From NCBI GenBank assembly GCA_964583095.1, contig CAZOVB010000076.1:1-21029 (forward strand): a stretch of DNA of 21,029 bases. The letters are read 5' to 3'. The stretch is from CAZOVB01 sp964583095 (GTDB taxonomy: Bacteria > Planctomycetota > Phycisphaerae > SM23-33). Position 1 is the stretch's first letter, and each line of letters begins with the position of its first letter. The position numbers were made by a program, and so were the translations under genes. This document shows, piece by piece, positions 7,161-16,800 of this stretch. The notes below the pieces were generated by a model, which did no database searches, was not told where the DNA came from, and saw nothing but the letters and a program-made list of their open reading frames with translations.

Positions 7161-8771
7161 CGTCAAACATATAATACAAGAGGGCAACACCTTTTGTTTT
7201 TTCCTGTTGAAAGTTCTATTAATTTATCTTTGAGGAATAATAAATATTCTCTTTATTCTGGTAATGATAAGTTTTGGTTACAAGAGAGAGCTTTTAGTGT
7301 AAGCGGTGTGTTTACACAAGAAAAAGATTTTTATGTTTATAACTCTGCATATAGCAGGGAGCGTGACATAGAAAAATACTATCCAAGACAATTTAATGCA
7401 GTAGAAAATGATGAATACGATTGTCGCATATTAGCATCTAATGAGAAGATAGCAGGAGAGGAAAGAGACAATTGGACTATCTTTCAGGCGGCAGACTTTA
7501 TTGATATTAATAGTTCTTATGGTCAAATAAACAAGGTTATTAATTATCGTGACAGATTGTTAGCTTTACAGGATAATGCTTTTGGTGTTGCATCTGTAAA
7601 CGATAGGTCTTTAATACAAGACGGTAATACAGCAGAGCTTGTTTTGGGAACAGGCGGTGTTCTTCCTCATTTTGATTATATTTCAGTAGATACTGGAACA
7701 AAGCATCAGTGGTCGGTACTTGGGACAAAGAATGGATTATATTGGTTTGATGTCAATAAAAAGAATATGATGAAGTTTTCATCACGACTTTTTAAGATGT
7801 CAGACATATGGGGTATGAATAGGTATTTTGATAACAATGTATATGGTGACTTGCTTGTTAATGATAATCCACATTATAACGGCGGAATAAATTGTTATTA
7901 TGACGATATATATAATGAAGTTGTTTATACGTTCAGCAATCATAAAATAAAAAGAATATTCAATGTATCTTCTTCTACTATAGTTATTTCAAATGATGGT
8001 TTAAATTTAAACACAGGCGATAACATAAATATATTATATGGTGGTGTTATTTATACTGAAAATGTAGAATCAGTTGGAAGTTCAACAATGATAGTATCTA
8101 ATAATAATGGTATTTCATATGTTGTTAATGAACGTATATATGTTTTGGATAATGCCTTTACTGTCAGCTATAGTGAAGACTTTGGTGCATATAATGGTTT
8201 TTATGACTTTTATTCACCAATTTATTTGCAAGGTAAAAATAAATTGTTATCTTTGTCAAGAAATAGTAGTGATGATTTATATTTGCATAACATAGGAGAC
8301 TATGCAAACTTCTATGGTGTCACACAAAAAAGTTCTTTAAAATTGTTAATAAACGACAGGTATCCATCTGAAAAAATATATAATAGTCAAGAGGTGTTTT
8401 TTAATTCAGAAAATACAGATGGTGTAAATATATATAGTGATTTTTGGGATAGGTGTAGGTGGTATGATGCAAAACAAAACACAGATTGGAAAAATGTTTT
8501 ATATAAAGACAGCATGAGTACGTTACCAGACAACACACAAGTATTGGCTGTAAAAAGAGAACGTGGTTTTAATATGAATTTACCCAAAAATGCCGTTGCT
8601 TCTGCTGGTGATGTAAACATTTTTGATGAAAGTAACTTAGATTATTCAAGGGAATGGAAAGATAGGATGCGTGATACGCATTTGTATGCTGAATTTGAAT
8701 ATAATAACACGAATAATAACAGAATAAACATTACTGGATTGTATACGTATTATAGTGATAGCATCCGATAA
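7161..8771 (+). CDS. Large tail ('muzzle'/stabilisation-type) protein, C-terminal part after gap
   Basis: The frame is open from the gap edge: it reads RQTYNTRGQHLLFFPVESSI, so a TTG at 7194 is not a true start. The element FPVESSINLSLR recurs in the C-terminal half of the same large tail protein family that begins VAQNSFQKGMNKDL, which supports a single gene spanning 4298-8771 with roughly 1,456 visible residues. The remainder is beta-rich with YRDRLLALQDNAFGV and VDTGTKHQWSVL, typical of beta-propeller-like or blade-like segments (inference). The end is polar and stops with TAA at 8769-8771, 11 bases before the first cargo-type gene. Confidence 0.75.
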   Translation, partial: RQTYNTRGQHLLFFPVESSINLSLRNNKYSLYSGNDKFWLQERAFSVSGVFTQEKDFYVYNSAYSRERDIEKYYPRQFNAVENDEYDCRILASNEKIAGEERDNWTIFQAADFIDINSSYGQINKVINYRDRLLALQDNAFGVASVNDRSLIQDGNTAELVLGTGGVLPHFDYISVDTGTKHQWSVLGTKNGLYWFDVNKKNMMKFSSRLFKMSDIWGMNRYFDNNVYGDLLVNDNPHYNGGINCYYDDIYNEVVYTFSNHKIKRIFNVSSSTIVISNDGLNLNTGDNINILYGGVIYTENVESVGSSTMIVSNNNGISYVVNERIYVLDNAFTVSYSEDFGAYNGFYDFYSPIYLQGKNKLLSLSRNSSDDLYLHNIGDYANFYGVTQKSSLKLLINDRYPSEKIYNSQEVFFNSENTDGVNIYSDFWDRCRWYDAKQNTDWKNVLYKDSMSTLPDNTQVLAVKRERGFNMNLPKNAVASAGDVNIFDESNLDYSREWKDRMRDTHLYAEFEYNNTNNNRINITGLYTYYSDSIR

Positions 8772-8782
8772 AAAAAACAATT

Positions 8783-10381
8783 ATGGCAAAGAAAAAAATG
8801 CAACGAAAGAAGAAAGGTGATAAGACTATTGCAGAGATAGCCAATAAAATTCGTAAGGATAAAGAGAAACACCAAAAGCGTTTAGAGAAAAAACCATCAA
8901 GCAAGATTGCAAGGAATACAAGCAAGCTAATGGTTGATAAATCTGATAAAAAGTTAGAAGATTTATATCTTATGCAGGAATCAAAAAAGTTAGAAAAGGT
9001 TGCTAAAGGAGAGATGTCACCGGAAGAGTTTGCCGATGGTGGCCAGATAGGTTCTGCTATTGGTGGAGTATTAGGGGCTGCTGCTGGAATGTTAATACCT
9101 GGGGCACAGCCTTTTTTGCCTGCGTTGTCTTCTGCTGGAAGCAAACTTGGCGGAATGGCTGGCGATGCTATAGAGGGAGAAGAAGGTGCTATGGCAGGTC
9201 AGACACAGCCAGTTCAAACACAGCCAGTTCAAAGATATGCACCCACACAGCCTGGCTATATACCTACCTTTGCTAATGGTGGCATGACACCCAATGGTGC
9301 TTTACCAGGTAACAAAATGTTACTTAATACTGTTGAACTGGAAGAAGAGGAGGTTTATGAAACACCAGGTGGGCGGGTAGAAAAGGTAGATATGCCATCA
9401 CATGAAAATGCAACAGAAGAAAATTTAATAACATTGCCTACTGGGACTAAGGTGTATAGTGACGATTTAACTTTAGACAAAGAAACGGCAAAGACATTTC
9501 AAAAAGGTGGCAAGGTTTCTTATCCTGCAAAAAAATACCAGTATGGTGGTTTGAATCTCACACAAGAACAGAGAACGCTTGGGAGTGAAGATATTGCTGA
9601 TACAAATGTACCATTAGATAAACGGACATTGGGTCAATATAACCCTGCTAATGCGGCTGTACCATTGGGGGATAGAACACTGGATTCTGGATTAGATTTT
9701 TCACAGCCATCACAAAATGTTACACCCACTCCGCAGGGTACGCAACAAGAAATACAGAACACACAGTCTGATATATGGGGTACGGCATACAAGGCTGCTC
9801 CATTTATTTCTCCTGCCGTTAATTTAGCACGTGGTCTTTTTGAAGATATTGATTTGTATGACCCACAAGATTATATGGTAGACACACGTGTTGAGCCTTA
9901 CAAGACAGACATTAGTCCACAGATAAGAAGTTTAGAGGGCAGAGAAGCTACGCAGCAAAGAAACATAAGGAGGCTGTCACCAGCACAACAGCTTGCAGGA
10001 CAGACGCAGATAGGCACTGCTGCATCACAGAGGGAAAGTGCAATAAGAAATAGGGCACAACAGATAGATGCAAGAAACAAGATGATGGCAGACCGTATTA
10101 ATTTGCGTACAGATATGAGTAATGCACAGAAAAAATTAATGATAGATAAACTTAACAGACAAACACAGGCACAAAAAGAAAATCTGTTGTTGTCTGGTGC
10201 AGAAGGTGTATCTAAAGGAATACAGGATGTATACACAAACCAAATGAAACTTAATTCGTTGAATAGTTTGTTTCCTAATTTTGAAATAAGAAATGGTAAG
10301 TGGGTGTACAAAGATAGCGGAAAGCCGTTAAATGAAACTGATATGCAAAGAGTTCAAACAGAATCTTACAAAATATCTTAA
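8783..10381 (+). CDS. Virion cargo/ejection-type structural protein with Gly-rich hydrophobic segment
   Basis: This 532-residue protein starts with an extremely basic region (MAKKKMQRKKKGDK, Lys/Arg-rich to about residue 58). Residues 84-125 form a Gly/Ala-rich hydrophobic stretch (ADGGQIGSAIGGVLGAAAG and onward), like membrane-active segments of ejected phage proteins. A conserved-looking module follows, with the segment NTVELEEEEVYETPGGRVEK leading into MPSHENATEENLITLPTGTKVYSDDL. It recurs in phage internal proteins next to muzzle-type tail genes. Later come Gln/Pro-rich linkers (TQPVQTQPVQ), RTLG peptide repeats at 9572-9685, and a helical C-terminus. It starts 11 bases after the tail gene and ends 2 bases before the next. 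An ejected cargo role is inferred by analogy with crAss-like virions. Confidence 0.65.
   Translation: MAKKKMQRKKKGDKTIAEIANKIRKDKEKHQKRLEKKPSSKIARNTSKLMVDKSDKKLEDLYLMQESKKLEKVAKGEMSPEEFADGGQIGSAIGGVLGAAAGMLIPGAQPFLPALSSAGSKLGGMAGDAIEGEEGAMAGQTQPVQTQPVQRYAPTQPGYIPTFANGGMTPNGALPGNKMLLNTVELEEEEVYETPGGRVEKVDMPSHENATEENLITLPTGTKVYSDDLTLDKETAKTFQKGGKVSYPAKKYQYGGLNLTQEQRTLGSEDIADTNVPLDKRTLGQYNPANAAVPLGDRTLDSGLDFSQPSQNVTPTPQGTQQEIQNTQSDIWGTAYKAAPFISPAVNLARGLFEDIDLYDPQDYMVDTRVEPYKTDISPQIRSLEGREATQQRNIRRLSPAQQLAGQTQIGTAASQRESAIRNRAQQIDARNKMMADRINLRTDMSNAQKKLMIDKLNRQTQAQKENLLLSGAEGVSKGIQDVYTNQMKLNSLNSLFPNFEIRNGKWVYKDSGKPLNETDMQRVQTESYKIS
9572..9685 (+). repeat. Short peptide repeat (RTLG...VPL) inside the cargo-type gene
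   Basis: Three copies of R-T-L-(G/D) are spaced 17 codons apart, with 'NxxVPLxxRTLG'-like sequence between them (DTNVPLDKRTLGQ, NAAVPLGDRTLD). Codons differ between copies, so the repeat is kept at protein level. Confidence 0.6.
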
Positions 10382-10383
10382 CA

Positions 10384-11880
10384 ATGGCTATTACAGAATA
10401 CAGCAGACCAGCACAATATCAATTTACTCCAATACCTTTTGAAGAATTAAGGATGGCTGGTGCTTCAAAGCAAATGCAGTTTAACAAGTCTGCTGAAAAC
10501 CTTAGTGCTGTTGATGAGGCACTTGGAGATGTTAAGGCATTATCCGAAGTGTTTGTCCGTGGTAAAGGTGGCTTGGCAACACAGTCGGTAGACGATGCCG
10601 CCCGTGTGGAACAATACAGAAAAGACTATCATCAAAGAGAACAAGAGTTAATAGAGGGTGTTGGCGGCAACCTTACAGACCCACGTGTTCAGCGTTTTAT
10701 TAATTCTGAACAGCGAAAGTTAAAGGAGTTGCTTGCACCTACCGGAGAATTTGGTCGTTATCAACAAAGTTGGGAGGTTGCACAGAAAAGAAGAGAAGCT
10801 ATTGCGGAAGCAAGAGATACAAAAAATGCTTATTGGTTGCTTGGACAGCTGGGGGAATTTGGTGAAAAATATGCATCAGGAGAAAGTAAAACATTAATAC
10901 AAGGTCAAATAGGTAATGCTGTAGACCTCATAGAACAACAAAATGAACTTTCAAAAAACATAGAACCAGATGTAGATGCTTACGCATATCGTACAACAGA
11001 AGGAGACATTGATTGGGGTACCATAAAAGAAGTAACAAAAGAGAAAATATATGATAAACTCGGTGTGGAATATGTAAAGGATAATGGTGAAATAAAAATG
11101 ACCGGCATTGGTCAAGGTAGTCTTGTGTTATCAGATGCTTATAAAACAATGCAGGATAGGTATCAGTATGACTTGGCAACGGAAGGAGAAGAAGCTGCAA
11201 GAATGAAATTTAATGAAAGCGTTAAGTCATTTGTTGATGGTATTGCTAATGGAAAAGTTTTGAGGCAAGAAAAGGCATACAAAAAAGAGACAGCAGAGAA
11301 AAAAGCACGAGGGAGAAGCAAAGCTAAAGAAAAAACTTTAGAAAGTCAAAAAGTAAAAAGAGATGTGTGGCATAATGGCGTAAATCTTGGAAAATCAAAT
11401 GTTGAATATATTGATGAGTTGGAAGGTACGGTTCTTTCATCACAATCAATACCAGGGAGAGAGTATACTCAATATCAAATAATTGGGCTTGCTAAAAAAA
11501 CAAAAGAAAAGGATAATAAAAAATACACAAGATATTGGGCAGATGTTAAACGACCATTAATAGAAGATGGAGAATATGTTTTAGATGACACAGGAAAAAA
11601 CTTTGTTCTTGTAAGAGATAGAATACCATTAGATGAAGGCGTTGCAAATTCTATTGAGGAAAAAGCAAATGTAAAATTACCTGACGATTGGGTTCTTCCT
11701 AATGAAATGGTTGAAGTGCCAGACGAAGAAGCATGGATAGATGACCCGTTACGTATGGGTAGAATAGAAACAGAGCCTGTAAAAAAAGGTAGTTCTCTTT
11801 GGAAAAAATGGTTTGGTGGTGACGAAACAGAAACAAAAGAAGAAGAAAGTTCTATACCTGAAACAGGTGGGTTGCTTTAA
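10384..11880 (+). CDS. Virion cargo-type/internal structural protein
   Basis: This 498-residue, mostly helical and charged protein begins MAITEYSRPAQYQFTPIPFE. A conserved-looking N-terminal third follows, containing VDDAARVEQYRKDYHQREQE, then DPRVQRFINSEQRKLKELL, then APTGEFGRYQQSWEVAQKRR. This pattern recurs in crAss-like and related Bacteroidota phages immediately after the Gly-rich cargo protein. I see no catalytic motif, TM helix or signal peptide. The C-terminus is acidic (KEEESSIPETGG). The start lies 2 bases after the preceding stop. A structural or ejected role is inferred from position, composition and recalled family pattern. Confidence 0.6.
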   Translation: MAITEYSRPAQYQFTPIPFEELRMAGASKQMQFNKSAENLSAVDEALGDVKALSEVFVRGKGGLATQSVDDAARVEQYRKDYHQREQELIEGVGGNLTDPRVQRFINSEQRKLKELLAPTGEFGRYQQSWEVAQKRREAIAEARDTKNAYWLLGQLGEFGEKYASGESKTLIQGQIGNAVDLIEQQNELSKNIEPDVDAYAYRTTEGDIDWGTIKEVTKEKIYDKLGVEYVKDNGEIKMTGIGQGSLVLSDAYKTMQDRYQYDLATEGEEAARMKFNESVKSFVDGIANGKVLRQEKAYKKETAEKKARGRSKAKEKTLESQKVKRDVWHNGVNLGKSNVEYIDELEGTVLSSQSIPGREYTQYQIIGLAKKTKEKDNKKYTRYWADVKRPLIEDGEYVLDDTGKNFVLVRDRIPLDEGVANSIEEKANVKLPDDWVLPNEMVEVPDEEAWIDDPLRMGRIETEPVKKGSSLWKKWFGGDETETKEEESSIPETGGLL

Positions 11881-11884
11881 TATA

Positions 11885-11902
11885 ATAGAAATATTTTTCT
11901 AT
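11885..11902 (+). other. AT-only hairpin in the leader of the giant internal-protein gene
   Basis: ATAGAAA-TATT-TTTCTAT is a perfect 7-base inverted repeat in the 35-base intergenic stretch, 13 bases before ATG 11916. There is no T-run making it a clear terminator. It could be an RNA processing or translation-control site, or chance in AT-rich DNA. Confidence 0.3.
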
Positions 11903-11915
11903 AAAAGTTATAATT

Positions 11916-13764
11916 ATGCCGGAACCAACGGGAAAGTTAAAAGAGTTACATACTAATCTAACAAAAAAGGTTGATGGTTTTACTATTGATTACAAATCAT
12001 TTTTCGACCTAATGCGTGATGAAAAAAACTTTAAAAAATTACATGAGAATTTAGGTAAAAAAGTTGACGGGTTTACGATTGATTACGAACCTTTTAAAAA
12101 TTTGATATATGGTGACCAATCTAAGCCACAGCCGCCAAAAAAATACCCGTGGGAACCGGATGACGAAGAAGCTAAAGCCCCCGAACCTATACAACAAACA
12201 GACTATGAGGTTACTCCGTCACAACCTAAACCAGAAATACCTAAAGAGGAAACATCCACAAAAGAGATACCTGAACCCAAGTTTAAGGAAGAGCCTGAAA
12301 CTATTAATGAATATTTAAATAGCAGGAATGTAGAGCTTGACGACTTAGGTATTTTTGATGAAAACTATAACACAGACAGAAATCTAAGAGAGGGAGAGCT
12401 TCAATTATTTGACACTAAGTTGGCAATAAAAACTAAGAACGACCAACAGTGGCAAGAACGTAGACAACAAGATGTAAACGAAGAAGCAACTACGGCAGAA
12501 CGATATTATGAGGGATTTATAAGAAGTATAAATGAGGGTTCTGCACATTTCTTAGAAACATTAGATGGGGCAGATAGGTTATTTGCCGATGCGACAGGTA
12601 TATCCTATGGGGGTTGGTTTCAAAATGCTGCTAATTATGTAAAGAAAAAATCTGTTGAGGGTTTACCAGAGACACCAGAGACAATAGCTGGTAACGTATT
12701 AAAGTCTTTAGGTCATATGACAAGTTTATTCTTAGAGCTTGGTATTACACCGTCTATTGCAAAAGTTCCAAAAATTATTACACAATTAACTGCAAGTGGA
12801 TTTCTTAATGCTTATAGAGAACAAGACATACTTGATACAGAGACATCTGAAAAAATAAAATCAGCTTTTGGTGGAGCATTAGAGGGCGCACAACAAGGAA
12901 TGATGCTTGCTTCATTAGGGTATCCATCACAGGCTGCTGGAATAGCTGTTGCCAAATTAACAGGTAAACCATTTGTAGGTGCAACGGCTTCTGCAATAAC
13001 AAATGCTTTAGGATTTGGTGGGCTTGGAGCTTTAAATGACTGGATGGCAGGTCGTGAATATAATCCAAAAAAGTTTTGGGAAGAATTTATTATTGGTGGT
13101 GTTTTTTCGGCATCAGGTTTAACGAAAAGGGCTGTTAGTAATTTTTTTAATACCACACCTCGTGGTATACGTAAAGCCCTAAAGACTGAAAAACGAACAG
13201 AGGAATTACGTAAAAACGCATATGAATTTAGAGAAAAGGCTAAGAAACAAAAAAACAACAAAAGAAAAGCACAGTATCAGACGGCTGCTGATATGTTAGA
13301 CAAGTTGGCTGACATAAAAGCACAGGCAGCAGATATAAGAAAAAATCCACAACCATACATGGAAGCCATTAAGGCTGACCCTGAATTAACTAAAGAACAG
13401 AAAGCAGAACACATAAGCAAGATAAATGAAGTTATTGCTAATGGTGACAAACAGACAAGACAAATTAATTCTACGTATAAACGTATAGAGCAAAAAAAAG
13501 AACAGATAAAAACAATATTAGAAAACGACAGGTTACCAGAAGAGGTAAAAAAACATAAGGTAGACCCTGTTGAAAAAGAAATATCAGAACTTGAAAAGCG
13601 GGCAGATAAGATAAAAAAAGGTGAAGCTGCACCAGAGGTGGGTGATGTAAAATATAAAAAGTATACCACGCCGACAGAGGAGCGTTACGGAGAGAAGTTA
13701 GTTACATATACAAATGGTTCAACTAAACGTGTTGAGTTAAGCAAAAAAGGCTGGGAGGCTGACA
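11916..13764 (+). CDS. Giant internal virion (polyvalent-type) protein, N-terminal part before scaffold gap
   Basis: These 616 codons are open into the N run. Residues 8-33 and 39-64 are two copies of a 31-residue repeat built on LHxNLxKKVDGFTIDYxxF. An acidic, Pro-rich linker runs to about residue 130 (PEPIQQTDYEVTPSQPKPEI). Residues about 190-410 include a long Gly/Ala-rich hydrophobic region (SGFLNAYREQDILDT, GALEGAQQGMMLASLGYPSQ, ITNALGFGGLGALNDWMAG), like membrane-inserting parts of ejected internal proteins. A Lys/Glu-rich coiled-coil follows. One base is left over at the gap, so joining to the downstream part needs a true gap of 2 modulo 3. The gene most likely encodes one very large protein ejected with DNA. 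Confidence 0.65.
11937..12107 (+). repeat. Two tandem 31-codon protein repeats (KKVDGFTIDY)
   Basis: Copies at 11937-12014 and 12030-12107 share LH-x-NL-x-KKVDGFTIDY-x-x-F with a period of 31 codons. Synonymous sites differ (gatggttttact versus gacgggtttacg), so the peptide is under selection and this is not a fresh DNA duplication. Confidence 0.85.
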
Positions 13765-13864
13765 NNNNNNNNNNNNNNNNNNNNNNNNNNNNNNNNNNNN
13801 NNNNNNNNNNNNNNNNNNNNNNNNNNNNNNNNNNNNNNNNNNNNNNNNNNNNNNNNNNNNNNNN
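13765..13864. other. Scaffold gap (100 N)
   Basis: Exactly 100 N, conventional filler for unknown length. It interrupts the giant internal-protein gene. Both flanks are open coding sequence on the + strand. Confidence 0.98.
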
Positions 13865-16800
13865 GACATTCTTAAATTAGAAACTAAAGAGAGAATAGAA
13901 CAAAAAAGGAAAGGAGTTAGTGATGCCGAAATGGACAAAGGTGTACAGGTGCGTCCAGAGACTAAAGAAGCGAGGCAAGAGCGAGAAGTCAGCGATAAGG
14001 ATATGTCAGAACTCGACAGGACAAAGCTACCAGACAGGCAAAAAGCTGAAAAAATAGATGTAAAAGAAGAAAAGGGTGTACAGGAAACTAAAAAAGAGTT
14101 TAGGATAGGAGAGATGTATGTTGATGAAATAAAATTAGACCCTAAGCGTTTTCAGTATAAAACTGATGTTGACCCACAGACAGGTGTTAGTAAAAAATTA
14201 AAAGGAAAAAGTTTTGAAAGAGATGTAAGTGGTACAATAAGTGTTTGGAAAGACCCTAAAACAAACGAAACTTTTGTTATAAATGGTCATCATAGACTTC
14301 AACTGGCAAAAGAAAATAACGTAAAAAAAATAGATGTAAAATTTATAGATGCTAAAAATGAAAAGGAGGCTCGTTTAAAAGGAGCAATACAAAACATAGC
14401 AGAAGGTCAGGGAACATCATTAGATGCGGCAAAGATATTCAAAGAAAGCGGCATAGGAATGGATAGATTAAAAAAGTTTGGTTTAAGTATGACCGACACA
14501 CAAGCAAGGGAAGGTCTTATGCTTTCTAATTTGTCAAAACCACTATTTGACCTTGTTGTTTCTGGCAAAATGAAAAAATCTGTTGGTGTTACTATTGGTG
14601 AGAATATCAAAAGTAAAGATATACAAGAACAGTTTTATAATAAAATAAAAAATAAAAATTATTCTACGTCTACTGTAAAAGTAATGGCGCAGGATATGGC
14701 TGCCTCTCCAAAAAAGACAGAAGCAGTTACAGACCTTTTTGGTACTACACAGAAAGAGAAAGCACAGTATGAAGAAAGAGCTAAGTTTATTGGTGGTGTT
14801 AGAAATATTTTGTCAAGAGCAAAAAACTTTTTAGGTAAAGCCGCAAAAGGTAAAGATTTTTTAGAAAGATTTGGAAACAAAATAGACAAAGAAAAAAGTT
14901 TAGGTGCAAGCCAAGAGGCTGCCGAAGCTAAAGCTGTATTTGATGCTATAAGAAACACAAACAAAGAAATAAAAGATATTATAGACAAAGGTGTTGAAAG
15001 AATAAATAAAGGTGAAAACTTAAAAAAAATACAAAATGAAACAGCAAAACAAATCATTAAAAGAACCCCAGACATACTCGGACGAGGAAAAAGACAACCT
15101 GATAAAAGAAGCGTTGGAACTGAAAAAGGCAAACGAAGAGTTCAAAAAAAGCCTGCAAAAAGAAAAACAACAAAGAGAAAAGAAATAGACCCCGGTTTAG
15201 AAAAACAACTAAACAAAGAAGCAGGCAAATATGGTTATGATAATATTTATCAGGCTACAAAATCTGTTAACAAACGTTTAAAAAAAGAATATGAACGCTT
15301 CCAGGATATACCTAAAAAAGAATTAGCAGAAGCTCAAAAGAGTCGAGAGGCAGAACGGACAAAAGAAAAAACTAAGGCGGAGCCTAAAGACATAGAAGAC
15401 CAAATGAATGAGCTTCAAGAAAAATTTGGTGAAGGAGAAATATCTAAGACGGAATATGACAAACAGATAGAACCTTTGCGCACTAAATTAAGGAAAGAGA
15501 AAATACAAGCACGTAAAGCAAAAAAAGAGCCACAGATATTAAAAGACATAAAAGAATTAAAAGAAGGCGAAAACACAAAAAATATTGGGAAAAAATTTGC
15601 AAAAGAAAAAGAGAATCTAACAGATAAACAGAAAAAAGAGTTTACTGAAATATTAAAAAAGAAACAGAAAGCATTTGAGGAAAAACAAAAGAAAATAATA
15701 GAAGATCAAAAAGAACAGATAAAATCTAATATTTCAGAAAGGGCTGATGCCTTAGCAGAAAGTATAGGAATTACAAAATCACTTGAAAGCAACCCATTAA
15801 AAGATCAGGGAATTTATCGTAACGTTGTTGAAATGGGTAAGGAAGTAATGAAACTTAGTGAGTTGAAAGCAAGTGAGTTTATTAAACGAATGAAAAAAGA
15901 ATGGGAAGGCATTATAAAACCGGAACACATTGATGAGTATAGTGATAAATTGTGGAAGGATGTTACTAAGCCAGACAAGACAAAAAGAAAGGTAGAAGAA
16001 ACAACAGGAGTAAAAAAACGTCCACAGATAGCAAGGGATTACAAAAACCTTGTTGCCTCTTTGACTGGCAAAGGTGATTTTGTTTCAGGGAAACAAATTG
16101 AAAAGAAACGTGTCGATGATATACGCAACAAATTAAAAGATTTTGTAAAAGAAAAAGAAAAAGATATTAATAGGTTGAAACCAAAAATTTCTGTGGCACT
16201 TATAAATAAAATAAATAATATAAGACCAGAAGCCCCGAAGTCTTTAAAAAATGCTATTGATTATATAGAAAATATACTTGAAAAAAAGGAATTAAGAGAC
16301 AGTGCTGTTAAATTTTCAGACACAGTATCTAAAGTAAAATCTGAAATTAAGGCAGCCACAAAAGATGTAAAAGCAAAAAGGGAAGGACGCAGATTTACGC
16401 AAGAAACATTAGATGGATTAAAGACAATACAAATTGTTTTAGAGGGTAGAGAGGCAGACATTAATAAAAGACATGGTGATATTTTAAAAGAAATAGCAAT
16501 TATAGAATCAGAAATAGGTCGTAGCGAAATATCCGAAATAAAATCAGAAAACTTAAAATATGAAAAAGACTTATTAAATTTTCAGTTAGATGTTATAGAA
16601 GAGTATAGAGGATTTGATGTATCTAAGCCGAAAGACATAGAAGTTATAAGCAAAAAGGTAAATGAAGATATAAAATCTTTCAAAAAAGAATTTAGAGAAA
16701 TAAAAGAAAAACAAAGAAAAGAAAGAAAAAAGATATATGAAGATGCTGCAAAAAACATAGCAGGAACAAAAGAAATTCTTGAAAGTTTAGATAATGAAGT

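Noticed and set aside
8731..9144. Leftward 137-codon frame opposite the cargo-type gene, and similar leftward frames under the giant gene (for example 14659-15132)
   Set aside because: They are antisense to well-supported genes and hydrophobic or Ser-rich in the way expected from complementing Lys/Glu-rich coding DNA, with no motif or gene context.
13931..13933. ATG 13931 as start of a separate gene
   Set aside because: The frame is open for 22 codons upstream to the scaffold gap with similar charged sequence, so continuation from the upstream part is more likely.
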